Source: Thermoleptolyngbya sichuanensis A183
Lineage (GTDB): Bacteria > Cyanobacteriota > Cyanobacteriia > Elainellales > Elainellaceae
NCBI RefSeq assembly: GCF_013177315.1
Contig: NZ_CP053661.1
Span: 4,960,001-5,024,000 of the forward strand
Direction of reading: 5' to 3'
Length of the DNA stretch: 64,000 nucleotides
The notes beneath the pieces are model-generated. The model worked only from the letters and a program-made list of their open reading frames with translations. It searched no databases and was not told the origin of the DNA. Positions 9,101 through 16,530 of this stretch are shown here, piece after piece. A program made the position numbers and the translations under genes. Positions within the stretch are counted from its first letter, which is position 1, and the number at the start of each line of letters is the position of its first letter.

Positions 9101-9855
9101 TTCAGCTTGCCTCAGCGCTGCCTGACTTGTCGCGCAATATGACGATTGACGGGCCTGGGGCTGGGACGCTCACCATTTCGCGGGATTCAGCCGCAGCAAC
9201 AAACTTCAGAATCTTTACTCTCCAGCCAGCTATCACAGCAACGATTGAAGGGCTAACAATCTCCGGTGGAAACGTGGCCACGGGAAATGGGGGCGGCATC
9301 GCCAACTTGGGCGGTACGCTGAACCTGGAAAACCTGGTCGTGCAGAATAGCCAGGCGCAGCTCGGCGGTGGCATCTTCAACCAAGGCGGTACAACGACGC
9401 TGCTAAACACAATCATAAGGAATAATACTGCCGGCAGTGGGACGAGCGGCGCGGGCGGCGGCATCAGCAACCAGAGCGGTACGGTTAACATCCAGGGCAG
9501 TAGCCAAATCGTGAACAACGCAGCGGCTAGCATCGGTGGCGGGGTTTCCAACGATTCTGGCGGCACCCTGAATGTGACAGGAACTGCAGGTCAGCGAATT
9601 CTGTTTTCTGGTAATGTTGCCCAGAACTCGTCAGGCGGTGGCTTGTACAATGCTGGAACGTCCAATATCAACTTTGCCAATTTTGTCGGCAATCAGGCGA
9701 GCAATATTGGTATGGGCGGCGGCGGGATTTTCATCGCATCAGGTGGTGTTTTGGCGGTGAATAATTCGATCTTTAATAATTCGCCGCTGAATACGCCAAA
9801 CAACCTGGCTGGCGACTTGTCTAACTTCAGCGGAACTGGAAACACGGGCATTTAG
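6157..9855 (+). CDS. large RTX / Calx-beta / beta-helix calcium-binding surface protein
   Basis: A 1232-residue protein with no classical signal peptide. Residues 5-110 hold six or more RTX nonapeptides (GGxGxDxLx, e.g. GGAGNDTLS), which bind calcium in a beta-roll. About 205-330 is an Ig-like segment opening DTTPPSAANLV. Five Calx-beta repeats follow, each with a variant of SPxxVLEDSGxxxVYTFTR and ending at an acidic DD turn. From about 950 the segment SGAGSLRQAIIAANNAN opens a right-handed beta-helix typical of cyanobacterial cell-surface proteins. RTX proteins are normally secreted by type I systems. Having the RTX block at the N-terminus is a less common order. Role in adhesion or matrix is inference. 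Confidence 0.9.
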   Translation: MATLIGTPGPDFLLGTPDADLIFGEDGDDYLLGAAGNDQINGGNGNDLLQGNAGNDLIDGGAGNDTLSGGIGNDTLNGGDGDDLIYADSGLNRLNGGQGADTLVAGTGGRDVMTGGPGRDVFVLANGTGGSQRRNANVITDFNPNQDRIGLAGDLRFNNLSIVQGTGNNRNNVIIRNRQTGEFLAIVRNVNVSRLTRTNVAAFPLPPRDTTPPSAANLVIANPNITVAGGTTQTFTIQYADAVQLNSLSFRNGNLLITGPNGFVQGAQLVGFTPVGNGTSRTVTYQITAPGGTWDANDNGTYQVSLQAGQIFDTSGNAAPAATLGSFNVSVPIPIVPVSVAVSPANVVEDSGGTLVYTFTRTTFIRNALTVNFTLGGTATRGTDYNVTGASITGSTGTIIFAPNASTATIQVTPIADNLIEPNETVIVALAPGAGYSLASASSATGTIIDDESQIALSVSPASVLEDSGSELVYTFTRTGFLNRSITVSFGVGGTAGFGATSDYTVNAPLGTTFTYGASAGTITFAAGESTKTLRIRPNADTVVEPDETVALTLNNGVGYVRATMTPVIGTIVNDDSSVSVAVSPSAVLEDSGTGMVYTFTRNGFTGNAITVNFTVGGTATLGGPSSDYTITSATVTGGKGTINFAVGETTKTITVTPTSDNVVEPSETVVIGVATGTGYVVGSPSTAIGTIQNDDSSIQLSVSPSSVLEDSGEDLVFTFTRTAFLDRPITVNFGVGGTATFSTDYTVSAPVGTTFTYTALGGTVQFAAGESTKTILVKPVADSSLEPNELVTLTLQPGTGYTPVSTTPVSGIIEDDDAIVTLTVSPDNVLEDSGQEIVYTFTRVGATTRALTVNFAVGGTATFGAGGNDYTVEGAASFNPTAGTITFAPGATTAVLRIKPVADLGTIEPDETISLTLASGSGYTIGTTAPQISTILNDDGIVTNTNDSGAGSLRQAIIAANNANSIANPTITFASSVSGTIQLASALPDLSRNMTIDGPGAGTLTISRDSAAATNFRIFTLQPAITATIEGLTISGGNVATGNGGGIANLGGTLNLENLVVQNSQAQLGGGIFNQGGTTTLLNTIIRNNTAGSGTSGAGGGISNQSGTVNIQGSSQIVNNAAASIGGGVSNDSGGTLNVTGTAGQRILFSGNVAQNSSGGGLYNAGTSNINFANFVGNQASNIGMGGGGIFIASGGVLAVNNSIFNNSPLNTPNNLAGDLSNFSGTGNTGI

Positions 9856-9869
9856 CCTTTAGCCGAAGC

Positions 9870-11039
9870 CTAACCCTGTATCTTCCCCTTCGTATCTTCA
9901 ATCTCTCCCCGCACCCACACAGCAGTGGCGGGAGCCAGCAGCACGCCGTTGCGGTAGTGCCCTGTGGACAGAATGACGTTTGGGCAGGCGCTCAGACGCT
10001 CCAGCACAGGCGCGGGGCGGTTGGCGGGGCGAGGGCGCAGACCCGACCAAGTGTGTTGCACCTCGGCTTGGGCGAGGGCAGGACAGAGGGCGATCGCCCC
10101 CTCCCAGACCGTTTTTAGCGCGGCGGGGCTGGCGGCGATCGCCCCTAAACCATTTGCCTGACTAAAACTCGACGCAGACTCCCCTTCTGCAAATTCTGGA
10201 AACTCGACCGTTGCGCCAATCCAGTATTCTCCCTGGCCCAGCGGCACGACGTGAATATCGTTGCCTGTAATCACAGGCTGAAACGTGCGATCGCCCATTG
10301 GTTCCCCCAGTTTCACCCGCATTGCCTGTCCCAAAACGGGGCGGATGTCGATCTGGGGGAGGGGCAGCGCGTCGAGTAGCGGTGTAGTTCCCAGCCCGGA
10401 GGCGATCACCACCCAATCGGCCAAGAGGCGATCGCCCTGCACGGTTCGCACACCCACGCAGCGCTGCCCCGTCGCATCGGCAAATTCTAGCGATGCAACC
10501 GGACTCGAAAAATCAAACTGCACGCCGCGCTGTGCGGCCCCTGCCACCAGCGCACGGGTCAAGGCCGTCGGATCAATCTGGCAGTCCTGTGGCGAGTAGA
10601 TGCCCGCTGTGACTGCATTCAGAGAAACCTGAGGACAGCGATCGCCCACCTGAGCCGGGGCCCAATGCTCCAGCGTCCAGCCCTGCTCCCGGCGGAGGCG
10701 GATCAGCGCGTCCCATTTCGATAAATCTGCTTCATAGGACAGGAGCAAAATGCCCTGCCGATTCACGGACACTCGCTGCCCGGTCAATTCCTCTAGCTCA
10801 GGGAGCCACTGCTGATAACGGCGGAGGCTGGTTTGTCGCAGGTTCCAGGCGCGGCCCCTAGTTTTCTGGCTGATCGCGCCCATCAGCACGCCCAGCGCGG
10901 CCCCTGTCGAGGCGCGGGCCGGAGGCTGACGATCGACTACGGTAATCGCCAGACCATTCACCTGGCTTAGCTCGTAGGCGATCGCCGCCCCCACCACTCC
11001 GCAGCCCACGATCACCACGCGGCTTCCGTCGGTTGGCAC
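9870..11039 (-). CDS. FAD-dependent oxidoreductase of the D-amino-acid / glycine oxidase family
   Basis: The 389-residue protein opens with the dinucleotide-binding fold VVIVGCGVVGAAIAYEL, followed by an acidic residue in VVDRQ, typical of FAD binding by the DAO family. A middle substrate domain contains NRQGILLLSYEAD and SPQDCQIDPTALTRALV. The C-terminal WSGLRPRPANRPAPVLE and STGHYRNGVLLAPATA segments match the family's FAD/substrate-closing region. These enzymes oxidise amine substrates such as glycine, giving an imine and H2O2; ThiO in thiamin synthesis is a relative. No thi gene is adjacent, so the substrate is open. It lies 36 bp beyond psbQ on the same strand and may be co-transcribed with it. 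Confidence 0.85.
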   Translation of the reverse strand: MPTDGSRVVIVGCGVVGAAIAYELSQVNGLAITVVDRQPPARASTGAALGVLMGAISQKTRGRAWNLRQTSLRRYQQWLPELEELTGQRVSVNRQGILLLSYEADLSKWDALIRLRREQGWTLEHWAPAQVGDRCPQVSLNAVTAGIYSPQDCQIDPTALTRALVAGAAQRGVQFDFSSPVASLEFADATGQRCVGVRTVQGDRLLADWVVIASGLGTTPLLDALPLPQIDIRPVLGQAMRVKLGEPMGDRTFQPVITGNDIHVVPLGQGEYWIGATVEFPEFAEGESASSFSQANGLGAIAASPAALKTVWEGAIALCPALAQAEVQHTWSGLRPRPANRPAPVLERLSACPNVILSTGHYRNGVLLAPATAVWVRGEIEDTKGKIQG

Positions 11040-11075
11040 AATCCTACCTGCCTCTGGGGGGTTAGCTGGATTATC

Positions 11076-11543
11076 CTAACCGTCCTGCGTCGTTGGCATC
11101 AGATCCAGAAACACCTGAAAATCGCGCAGCGCCTCGTTATAGTTCAGCAGCGCCTTTTGAGAATCGCCCGTCTGGGTCGCTTCGTCGATGGCGATTAGGT
11201 GCCCAAACACGGCCTTGGCGGCATCCAGCGCGGCGGGCTGAGCTTTCTTGGGTTCCAGCAGCCGGGCCAGACGGGTCATCTTCGTCCGCAGTTCACCCAG
11301 CGGCCCGTGAATGAAGGTCTGCACGTCCACCCACTGCTTCTTTTGCACCAGCGGGGGAATTTCCTGCATCCGCACCCGCAGTGCGTCCACATCGCTCACG
11401 TATTTTTCAATTTGCGCCAGTTGTTCAGGTGAATAAAGTGGCCCTTTGGCAACAGGGGCGCTGCTACAGCCAATGGACAAGACGGCGATCGCCACCAACA
11501 CCAAACTGAGGACGCTTCGATACCACTTTTTCATAGATCTCAC
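11076..11543 (-). CDS. psbQ: photosystem II lumenal lipoprotein PsbQ (CyanoQ)
   Basis: A 155-residue protein with a lipoprotein signal peptide: positive start, hydrophobic core VLSLVLVAIAVLSIG, then the lipobox Cys of SIGC. The mature part is a four-helix bundle with SPEQLAQIEKYVSDVDALRVRMQEI, VDVQTFIHGPLGELRTKM and the final ALRDFQVFLDLMP, matching CyanoQ. It attaches to the lumenal face of photosystem II and helps stabilise the oxygen-evolving complex and dimeric PSII. The assignment rests on residue pattern, length and lipobox together. Confidence 0.9.
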   Translation of the reverse strand: MRSMKKWYRSVLSLVLVAIAVLSIGCSSAPVAKGPLYSPEQLAQIEKYVSDVDALRVRMQEIPPLVQKKQWVDVQTFIHGPLGELRTKMTRLARLLEPKKAQPAALDAAKAVFGHLIAIDEATQTGDSQKALLNYNEALRDFQVFLDLMPTTQDG

Positions 11544-11808
11544 TCTATTACTTGCCCAACATTTGCCAACGGATTACCCCAGAATACATCAGCCAATGGC
11601 GGGATAGTCGCAACATCCCGATAGACTGAACACTGGCTCCGGTAAAGCACTATAAACCACAAGGGGACGAGTGGGAAGGGTTTCGCAGGACGAGAGGGCA
11701 CTGAATCTGACCGGAACCCTGTGCGTTCCCAATGCGCGTTTCCAAACGGCAATCGAAAATCCAAAATCCAAACAAGATTTACGTACTTGCGATAAGTTTG
11801 CTGGGTTC

Positions 11809-11875
11809 TGGACGATTTCTCGCGGGCTGCGCCCGCGAGAAATCATCCAACTGCGTAGGTCCTACCAAAATCCAA
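11809..11875. repeat. palindromic interspersed repeat, copy 3
   Basis: The 19-bp arms at 11809-11827 and 11831-11849 differ at one base and match the arms of copy 2. The flanks TACGTACTTGCG on the left and CTGCGTAGGTCCTAC on the right are related to the tails of copies 1 and 2, so the full element probably has an outer inverted repeat as well. Confidence 0.7.
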
Positions 11876-11884
11876 AACAGAGCG

Positions 11885-12811
11885 ATGAACATGGGAGAGT
11901 CTTCAAGAGGGCGGGGGGTATTTGTGGGTCTAACGACGCTCGATCTGATTTACCAGGTCGAGGCCGTGCCCGCCAGCAATCAGAAAGTCGTGGCCCAGGA
12001 TGTGGCGATCGCCGCTGGAGGCCCCGCAACCAACGCAGCCGTAACCTTTGCCCACTTGGGCGGAGACGCGCTGCTGCTGAGCAGTTTGGGACAGCACCCA
12101 ATAGCGGGGTCAATTCGGGCAGACTTGGCAACTTGGGGTGTGCAGCACCGCGACCTTGACCCAGAGCGGCAGGCCTCGCCAGCGGTGTCGTCCATTTTGG
12201 TGACAGCGGCGACGGGCGATCGCGCGGTGGTATCGCGGAATGCCGTGGGGGCACAGGTGGCGGGCGATCGCCTTCCAGCCGACCTGATGCAAGCCCTGAA
12301 AGAGCGCAGGTTTGACGTGGTGCTGATCGACGGACACCAGATGGCAATTAGCGAGGCGATCGCCCAGCAGTCAAGAGCCTTGGGCATTCCCGTGGTAGTC
12401 GATGGCGGCAGTTGGAAACCGGGCTTTGAGGCAGTCTTGCGCCACACGGACTATGCCATCTGCTCGGCCAACTTTTTGCCGCCAGGGTGCGACTCGGCGG
12501 ATGTGCTGCCCTACCTGCGATCGCTCGGCGTTGCCCAAGTCGCACGGACACACGGTTCTCAGCCCGTAGAATATCTCAAGGGCGAACACGCGGAGCGAGT
12601 GGCGGTTCCCACCATTTCCCCAGTAGACACGCTGGGCGCGGGCGACATCTTTCACGGCGCATTCTGCCACTTTATTTTGCAACTGGGATTCGAGGCGGCG
12701 ATCGCCCAAGCAGCCCAAGTCGCTGCCCGCGCCTGCCAATCCTTTGGTCCGCGCCGCTGGATGAAAGCACCGCCGCACGAGGAGAACCCCCGCTTCCCCA
12801 AACCGGACTGA
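11885..12811 (+). CDS. PfkB-family sugar/nucleoside kinase
   Basis: Start ATG 11885 is chosen because the longer frame back to 11732 runs through the palindromic repeat. The protein (about 308 aa) has the ribokinase/PfkB fold. The N-terminal GLTTLDLIYQVEAVP strand leads to AAGGPATNAAVTFAHLGG, the first PfkB signature (substrate-binding GG). The second signature, DTLGAGDIFHGAF, holds the catalytic Asp and the anion hole. The family phosphorylates a sugar, nucleoside or related alcohol with ATP; the substrate is not evident from the sequence. A small gene lies convergent downstream. Confidence 0.85.
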   Translation: MNMGESSRGRGVFVGLTTLDLIYQVEAVPASNQKVVAQDVAIAAGGPATNAAVTFAHLGGDALLLSSLGQHPIAGSIRADLATWGVQHRDLDPERQASPAVSSILVTAATGDRAVVSRNAVGAQVAGDRLPADLMQALKERRFDVVLIDGHQMAISEAIAQQSRALGIPVVVDGGSWKPGFEAVLRHTDYAICSANFLPPGCDSADVLPYLRSLGVAQVARTHGSQPVEYLKGEHAERVAVPTISPVDTLGAGDIFHGAFCHFILQLGFEAAIAQAAQVAARACQSFGPRRWMKAPPHEENPRFPKPD

Positions 12812-12846
12812 TGGCAAAGGACTGATCGCAAAAAGACTGCCTGAGA

Positions 12847-13077
12847 CTAATCTACATTTAAGATAGGCGGTGCGCTGGATTCACTCCATTCCGATTCTGC
12901 GGGCGGCGACACCCGCACCCAAGAGATGCCCATTACCAGCCCCAAAAAGATTCCCAGCATCAGCATCCAAATATGAGACGGGTCTAGCGAACACAGCAGG
13001 CGGCGATCGCCACTGTACACTTGAACCGACCATCCTCCATCTGTCACTTGATCGGGCAGTTTCTTCATGCCATTCAC
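12847..13077 (-). CDS. small single-pass membrane protein, unknown
   Basis: A 76-residue frame from GTG at 13077 (ATG three codons later), preceded by AAAGG. It has a polar N-terminal 35 residues, one membrane helix (HIWMLMLGIFLGLVMGISWV) and an acidic tail. It resembles no family I recognise. Reality is supported by the RBS, a clean helix and its position between convergent and divergent genes. Confidence 0.5.
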   Translation of the reverse strand: MNGMKKLPDQVTDGGWSVQVYSGDRRLLCSLDPSHIWMLMLGIFLGLVMGISWVRVSPPAESEWSESSAPPILNVD

Positions 13078-13296
13078 CTTTGGTAGTTGGTAAAAAGAAG
13101 GCAGCGCGAGTGAGGGAAGACGCGAAAAACACCAGTCACCATCGCGTCTTCTCCCCAGACTAGATATAAACTCAATTCATGAAAAGAGGTTTTGTATATA
13201 ATCTTGCTTTATGTCTGATAACGCCTGCTTAAGCTTTAGTTCAGAATTGGTCGAACCCGTGCCCTATAATTGACCAGCCGTTCTATGCTAGGGCGA

Positions 13297-13357
13297 TAGT
13301 GACTGATACTATAGTGACCGATACTGTGGTGACTGATACTGTGGTGACTGATACTAC
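13297..13357. repeat. 15-bp tandem repeat x4
   Basis: Four copies of a GTGACTGATACTGTG-like unit lie directly upstream of the phosphatase gene. The frame stays open through them, which makes an artificial N-terminal extension (TDTIVTDTVV...). Confidence 0.8.
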
Positions 13358-13418
13358 AGCGGCTTGCAGTAGGGGCAAAGATGCTCGCCTGTGCCCAAAA
13401 AACGTGAAAGGAAACGTT

Positions 13419-14330
13419 GTGATCCAAGCAAACCCTGCGGAATTGATAGATGGCCATCCCCTAGAAGACCTATTGGCGATCGCCCGTGCGTTGGGCTGGG
13501 GTGCAGCGAAAATTCTGCGGGCGTATTATCGGGGGGAACCGTTTCAGGATGGCACGGCCCGCAATCTCGATATCCAGAATGAAAAAGACGGCCCGGTGAC
13601 TGCAGCCGATCTGGCAGTGAACAGCTTCGTACTCGGCAGACTGCACGATTTGCTGGGCGATGAGCAGTTCGGCTATCTCAGCGAAGAAACCTACAAATCC
13701 CAAGCTTCCGCCGCGCCGTTCCCTCAAGACTGGGTGTGGATTCTCGATCCGCTCGACGGCACGCGAGATTTCATTGACAAAACGGGGGAATATGCCTTTC
13801 ACCTGGCGCTGGCCTATCGCGGTCGCCCGGTGCTATCGGTGGTCACCTGCCCAGAGCTAGAGCGGCAGTATTTCGCCACCCTTGGCGGTGGGGCATTTGT
13901 GGAAACGCCCGATGGAAAGGTGGAGCGGTTGCAGGTGTCGGCGTGCGATCGCCCTGCCGATCTGGTCGTGGTGGTCAGCCGCACCCACCGCGACGGACGG
14001 CTGAATGCCCTGCTGCAAAAGCTGCCCTGCCAAAACCAGCTCTCCGTTGGCAGCGTCGGCGGCAAAATCGCCGCGCTGGTCGATCGCCGAGCCGACCTCT
14101 ACATCTCGCTCTCCGGCAAGTCTGCCCCCAAGGATTGGGACATGGCCGCCCCGGAACTCATCCTCACCGAGGCAGGCGGCAAATTCACCCACTTCAGCGG
14201 CGAACCCTTGCGATATAACACGGGCGATGTCAACCAGTGGGGCGGACTGATGGCCTCCAACGGTTGCTGCCACGAAGCCCTCTGCGCCGAAGCCATTCGC
14301 ATCCTGGCAGAAATCGACGGCCTCTCCTGA
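13419..14330 (+). CDS. inositol monophosphatase-family phosphatase (CysQ/HAL2-like)
   Basis: I place the start at GTG 13419, after AAAGGA. The open frame extends to 13299 but that part is a tandem repeat. The 303-residue protein carries all family motifs: GYLSEE (first metal Glu pair), WILDPLDGTRDFI (the DPxDxT metal motif) and KDWDMAAPELILTEAGG (third metal site). Members are Mg-dependent, lithium-sensitive phosphatases. The DGTRDFI variant and DGPVTAAD start favour the 3'(2'),5'-bisphosphate nucleotidase/CysQ branch, which clears PAP made in sulfate assimilation, over inositol phosphatase proper. That choice is inference. Confidence 0.85.
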   Translation: MIQANPAELIDGHPLEDLLAIARALGWGAAKILRAYYRGEPFQDGTARNLDIQNEKDGPVTAADLAVNSFVLGRLHDLLGDEQFGYLSEETYKSQASAAPFPQDWVWILDPLDGTRDFIDKTGEYAFHLALAYRGRPVLSVVTCPELERQYFATLGGGAFVETPDGKVERLQVSACDRPADLVVVVSRTHRDGRLNALLQKLPCQNQLSVGSVGGKIAALVDRRADLYISLSGKSAPKDWDMAAPELILTEAGGKFTHFSGEPLRYNTGDVNQWGGLMASNGCCHEALCAEAIRILAEIDGLS

Positions 14331-14530
14331 ACCCCAAGCGCTGCGCCCAACCCCGCTGCTACGCAGAATCTTCACAGTCCTGACACCCGCCATTACAGAA
14401 GCTTTGCCCCCGATCCCCTGTTTTCGCCAGAAGATCGATCCATAGGGGCGGGATCTTGGGTTTACTAAGGCTAGGAAAACCGTTCCTGTCACACGGATCT
14501 GGTCAGAATTCAGCAGCAGAGGTTCACTAC

Positions 14531-14737
14531 ATGGTTTGGGCGCTTCCTGGTCGCGCCAGCGTCTCTACGCAAGCGCTGGTCGATCGAATTTTGTCTTCGG
14601 GGCAAATGACCCGCAAAGAGCATCTCCAGCTTGCCGCCACGATCCTGTCCGATCAGCGGTTAACCCAAGCGGAGCGATATCACATTAGCCGCGTGTTTGA
14701 CGAGTTGCAAGCCGGCCGCGTGATGCTGGTCGATTAG
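14531..14737 (+). CDS. small conserved-looking cyanobacterial protein
   Basis: A 68-residue protein from ATG 14531 (a longer frame reaches 14456). It is predicted to be helical: an amphipathic helix STQALVDRILSSG, then MTRKEHLQLAATILSD, then AERYHISRVFDELQAGRVMLVD. No catalytic motif is seen. The regular helix pattern and length resemble small regulatory proteins annotated as hypothetical in cyanobacteria; no function can be assigned. An insertion sequence begins 31 bp after the stop, so its native terminator region may have been displaced. Confidence 0.6.
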   Translation: MVWALPGRASVSTQALVDRILSSGQMTRKEHLQLAATILSDQRLTQAERYHISRVFDELQAGRVMLVD

Positions 14738-14768
14738 ACGCTAAAGTCAGAAAAGTCAGCTCTGGATA

Positions 14769-16285
14769 CTTTAGTTTGGACTAATGGTGAAGAGGAAGGC
14801 AGTCAATGAGAAGCACCGACTGCCGTAAGGTCAATGAAGTACAACCAACATTGACCCCATGATTTTCAACGAACTTCAGCAATTTCGCCAAACGTTGTAT
14901 GCCAGCTTGGGAAACGCCAGAGATGCCCTGTTTGATCTGATGGATGCCGTGTTAGTGAGTGCGTGCATCGTGTCGTTTGTGAGGCTATCGCAGAGTCCTG
15001 TCTTTCGTCGCCAGTGGTCGAGCACCTATGAAGCGTTGCGCGATAGCCGCCTACCCCGATCAAAGGTGCTGAAGCTGTTGGTGCAGCAGATACCGACTCA
15101 GCAGCAACCGTTGTTGGCAGGTGATGCGAGTCGGTGGAACCGTCCTGCTGCCAGGCGTTTGAAAGACCGCACCTTATCAGGCAGAACAGGACATGCCCCG
15201 ATAGCCGGACAAAACTACAGTACCTTAGCCTGGATTGCTGAAGACAGGGGCAGTTGGGCATTACCATTGCGGCATGAGCGCATCACCAGCTTTGAAACAC
15301 CCGCCAGTAAAGCGGCATTCCAACTCAAACAAGTGACTCGGCAGTTAGCGGTGCGTCCGTTGGCGATCTACGACCGAGGGTACGGCAATGCCAGTTTTGT
15401 CAACCAAACGGCAGGGATTGAGGCAGACTTGCTGCTGCGGGTTACATCCAATCGATGTGTCTATGGCGCGCCCCCAGCGTATCGAGGGCGAGGCGCACCT
15501 GCCAAGCATGGACATAAGATGAAACTCAATGACCCTGACACTTGGAGTGTCCCGGTCGAAACCGTTGAAGTCGATGATCCCAACTGGGGACGAGTGCGGG
15601 TCAGTCGTTGGAGTGCATACCATTTCCGCAAATCCCCCAAACGGGCAATGGAAGTGTTGCGCGTGGAGGTGCTGGAGACACAGAGCAGCACGCGACGCTT
15701 GGCTCCTTTGTGGTTAGTTTGGCTGGGTGAGCAGATGCCTCCGTTAGAAACCCTGTGGTTGCACTACCTCCGTCGCTTTGCCATTGAACACTGGTATCGC
15801 TTTGCCAAGCAGAGGCTATATTGGACACATCCCCAGTTCAGTTCTGTATCGGCAACCGAACAGTGGAGCAGCCTGATGCCGTTGCTCAGTTGGCAGTTGT
15901 GGTTAGCGCGAAAGGACTGTACTGACCACCCCTTGCCCTGGCAGGCACCGCAAGAAACGTTGACTCCGGGTCGGGTCGCACAAGCGTTTGCAGGCATTTT
16001 GGCAGCGATTGGCACCCCTGCTCCTGCGCCTAAACCTCGTGGTAAATCGCCAGGACGAGGCAAGGGGCACAAGCCAACTCCTCGTCCCTGCTATCCGATG
16101 GTCAAAAAACGAGCCTCGAAACGCAAGACATCCGAACAATCCCTGAACAGTCCGGTTGCAACAGCAGCTTAACTGCGAGCAGGATTGTATCCAATTCCTT
16201 AAGTTCAACTGTTATGAACGGTTGAGCAGATTCTTTATGGCATCCTGTTGAGCATTATTGTGATGCCAGTTAGTCCAAACTAAAG
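14769..16285 (+). mobile_element. complete insertion sequence, 1517 bp
   Basis: Perfect 16-bp terminal inverted repeats, CTTTAGTTTGGACTAA at 14769-14784 and its exact complement at 16270-16285. They are flanked by the direct repeat TGGATA (14763-14768 and 16286-16291), a 6-bp target-site duplication. One transposase gene fills the interior. Intact ends plus an uninterrupted transposase suggest recent insertion and possible activity. Confidence 0.92.
14859..16172 (+). CDS. DDE transposase (IS4/IS701-like group)
   Basis: A 437-residue, full-length transposase inside intact inverted repeats. A first catalytic Asp is likely in LLAGDASRWNRP (about 84-95). A second is in AIYDRGYGNASF, where DRGY is a common form in IS4/IS701-type DDE enzymes. 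The Glu is in RFAIEHWYRFAKQRLYW, which fits the YREK-like E(x)nR(x)3K signature. The C-terminus is Lys/Arg-rich. The exact IS family needs a database comparison: the 6-bp duplication is not the usual 4 bp of IS701. Confidence 0.9.
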   Translation: MIFNELQQFRQTLYASLGNARDALFDLMDAVLVSACIVSFVRLSQSPVFRRQWSSTYEALRDSRLPRSKVLKLLVQQIPTQQQPLLAGDASRWNRPAARRLKDRTLSGRTGHAPIAGQNYSTLAWIAEDRGSWALPLRHERITSFETPASKAAFQLKQVTRQLAVRPLAIYDRGYGNASFVNQTAGIEADLLLRVTSNRCVYGAPPAYRGRGAPAKHGHKMKLNDPDTWSVPVETVEVDDPNWGRVRVSRWSAYHFRKSPKRAMEVLRVEVLETQSSTRRLAPLWLVWLGEQMPPLETLWLHYLRRFAIEHWYRFAKQRLYWTHPQFSSVSATEQWSSLMPLLSWQLWLARKDCTDHPLPWQAPQETLTPGRVAQAFAGILAAIGTPAPAPKPRGKSPGRGKGHKPTPRPCYPMVKKRASKRKTSEQSLNSPVATAA

Positions 16286-16530
16286 TGGATAGGAACTGGA
16301 CAGGAATTGGATTGGGGACTGAGTTTCGGGCTGGATTGGGGACTGGATTGAGGATTGAGTTACAGGCTGGATTGGGCGATCGCCCAACGCAAGATATCCC
16401 CTGTTCCAGACCGCCCTATGGCGGATCGGCAACAGGCCAATGGGTTGCTTCTGCTAAGCTCTGGGTGTAGGTTTATCGTTTCCGTCATTCCGAGGGTTTT
16501 GGCGCTGTGCCCCACGCATCATCCGTCCCC
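16286..16530. repeat. degenerate GGATTGGGGACTG repeats
   Basis: Between about 16295 and 16377 a GGATTGGGGACTGG-like motif recurs five or six times with varied spacing. The rest is ordinary spacer before the glycosyltransferase gene. Confidence 0.6.

Noticed and set aside
9102..9566. A 154-residue minus-strand frame inside the RTX/beta-helix gene
   Set aside because: A Pro/Leu-rich shadow of the Gly/Asn/Thr-rich sense frame.
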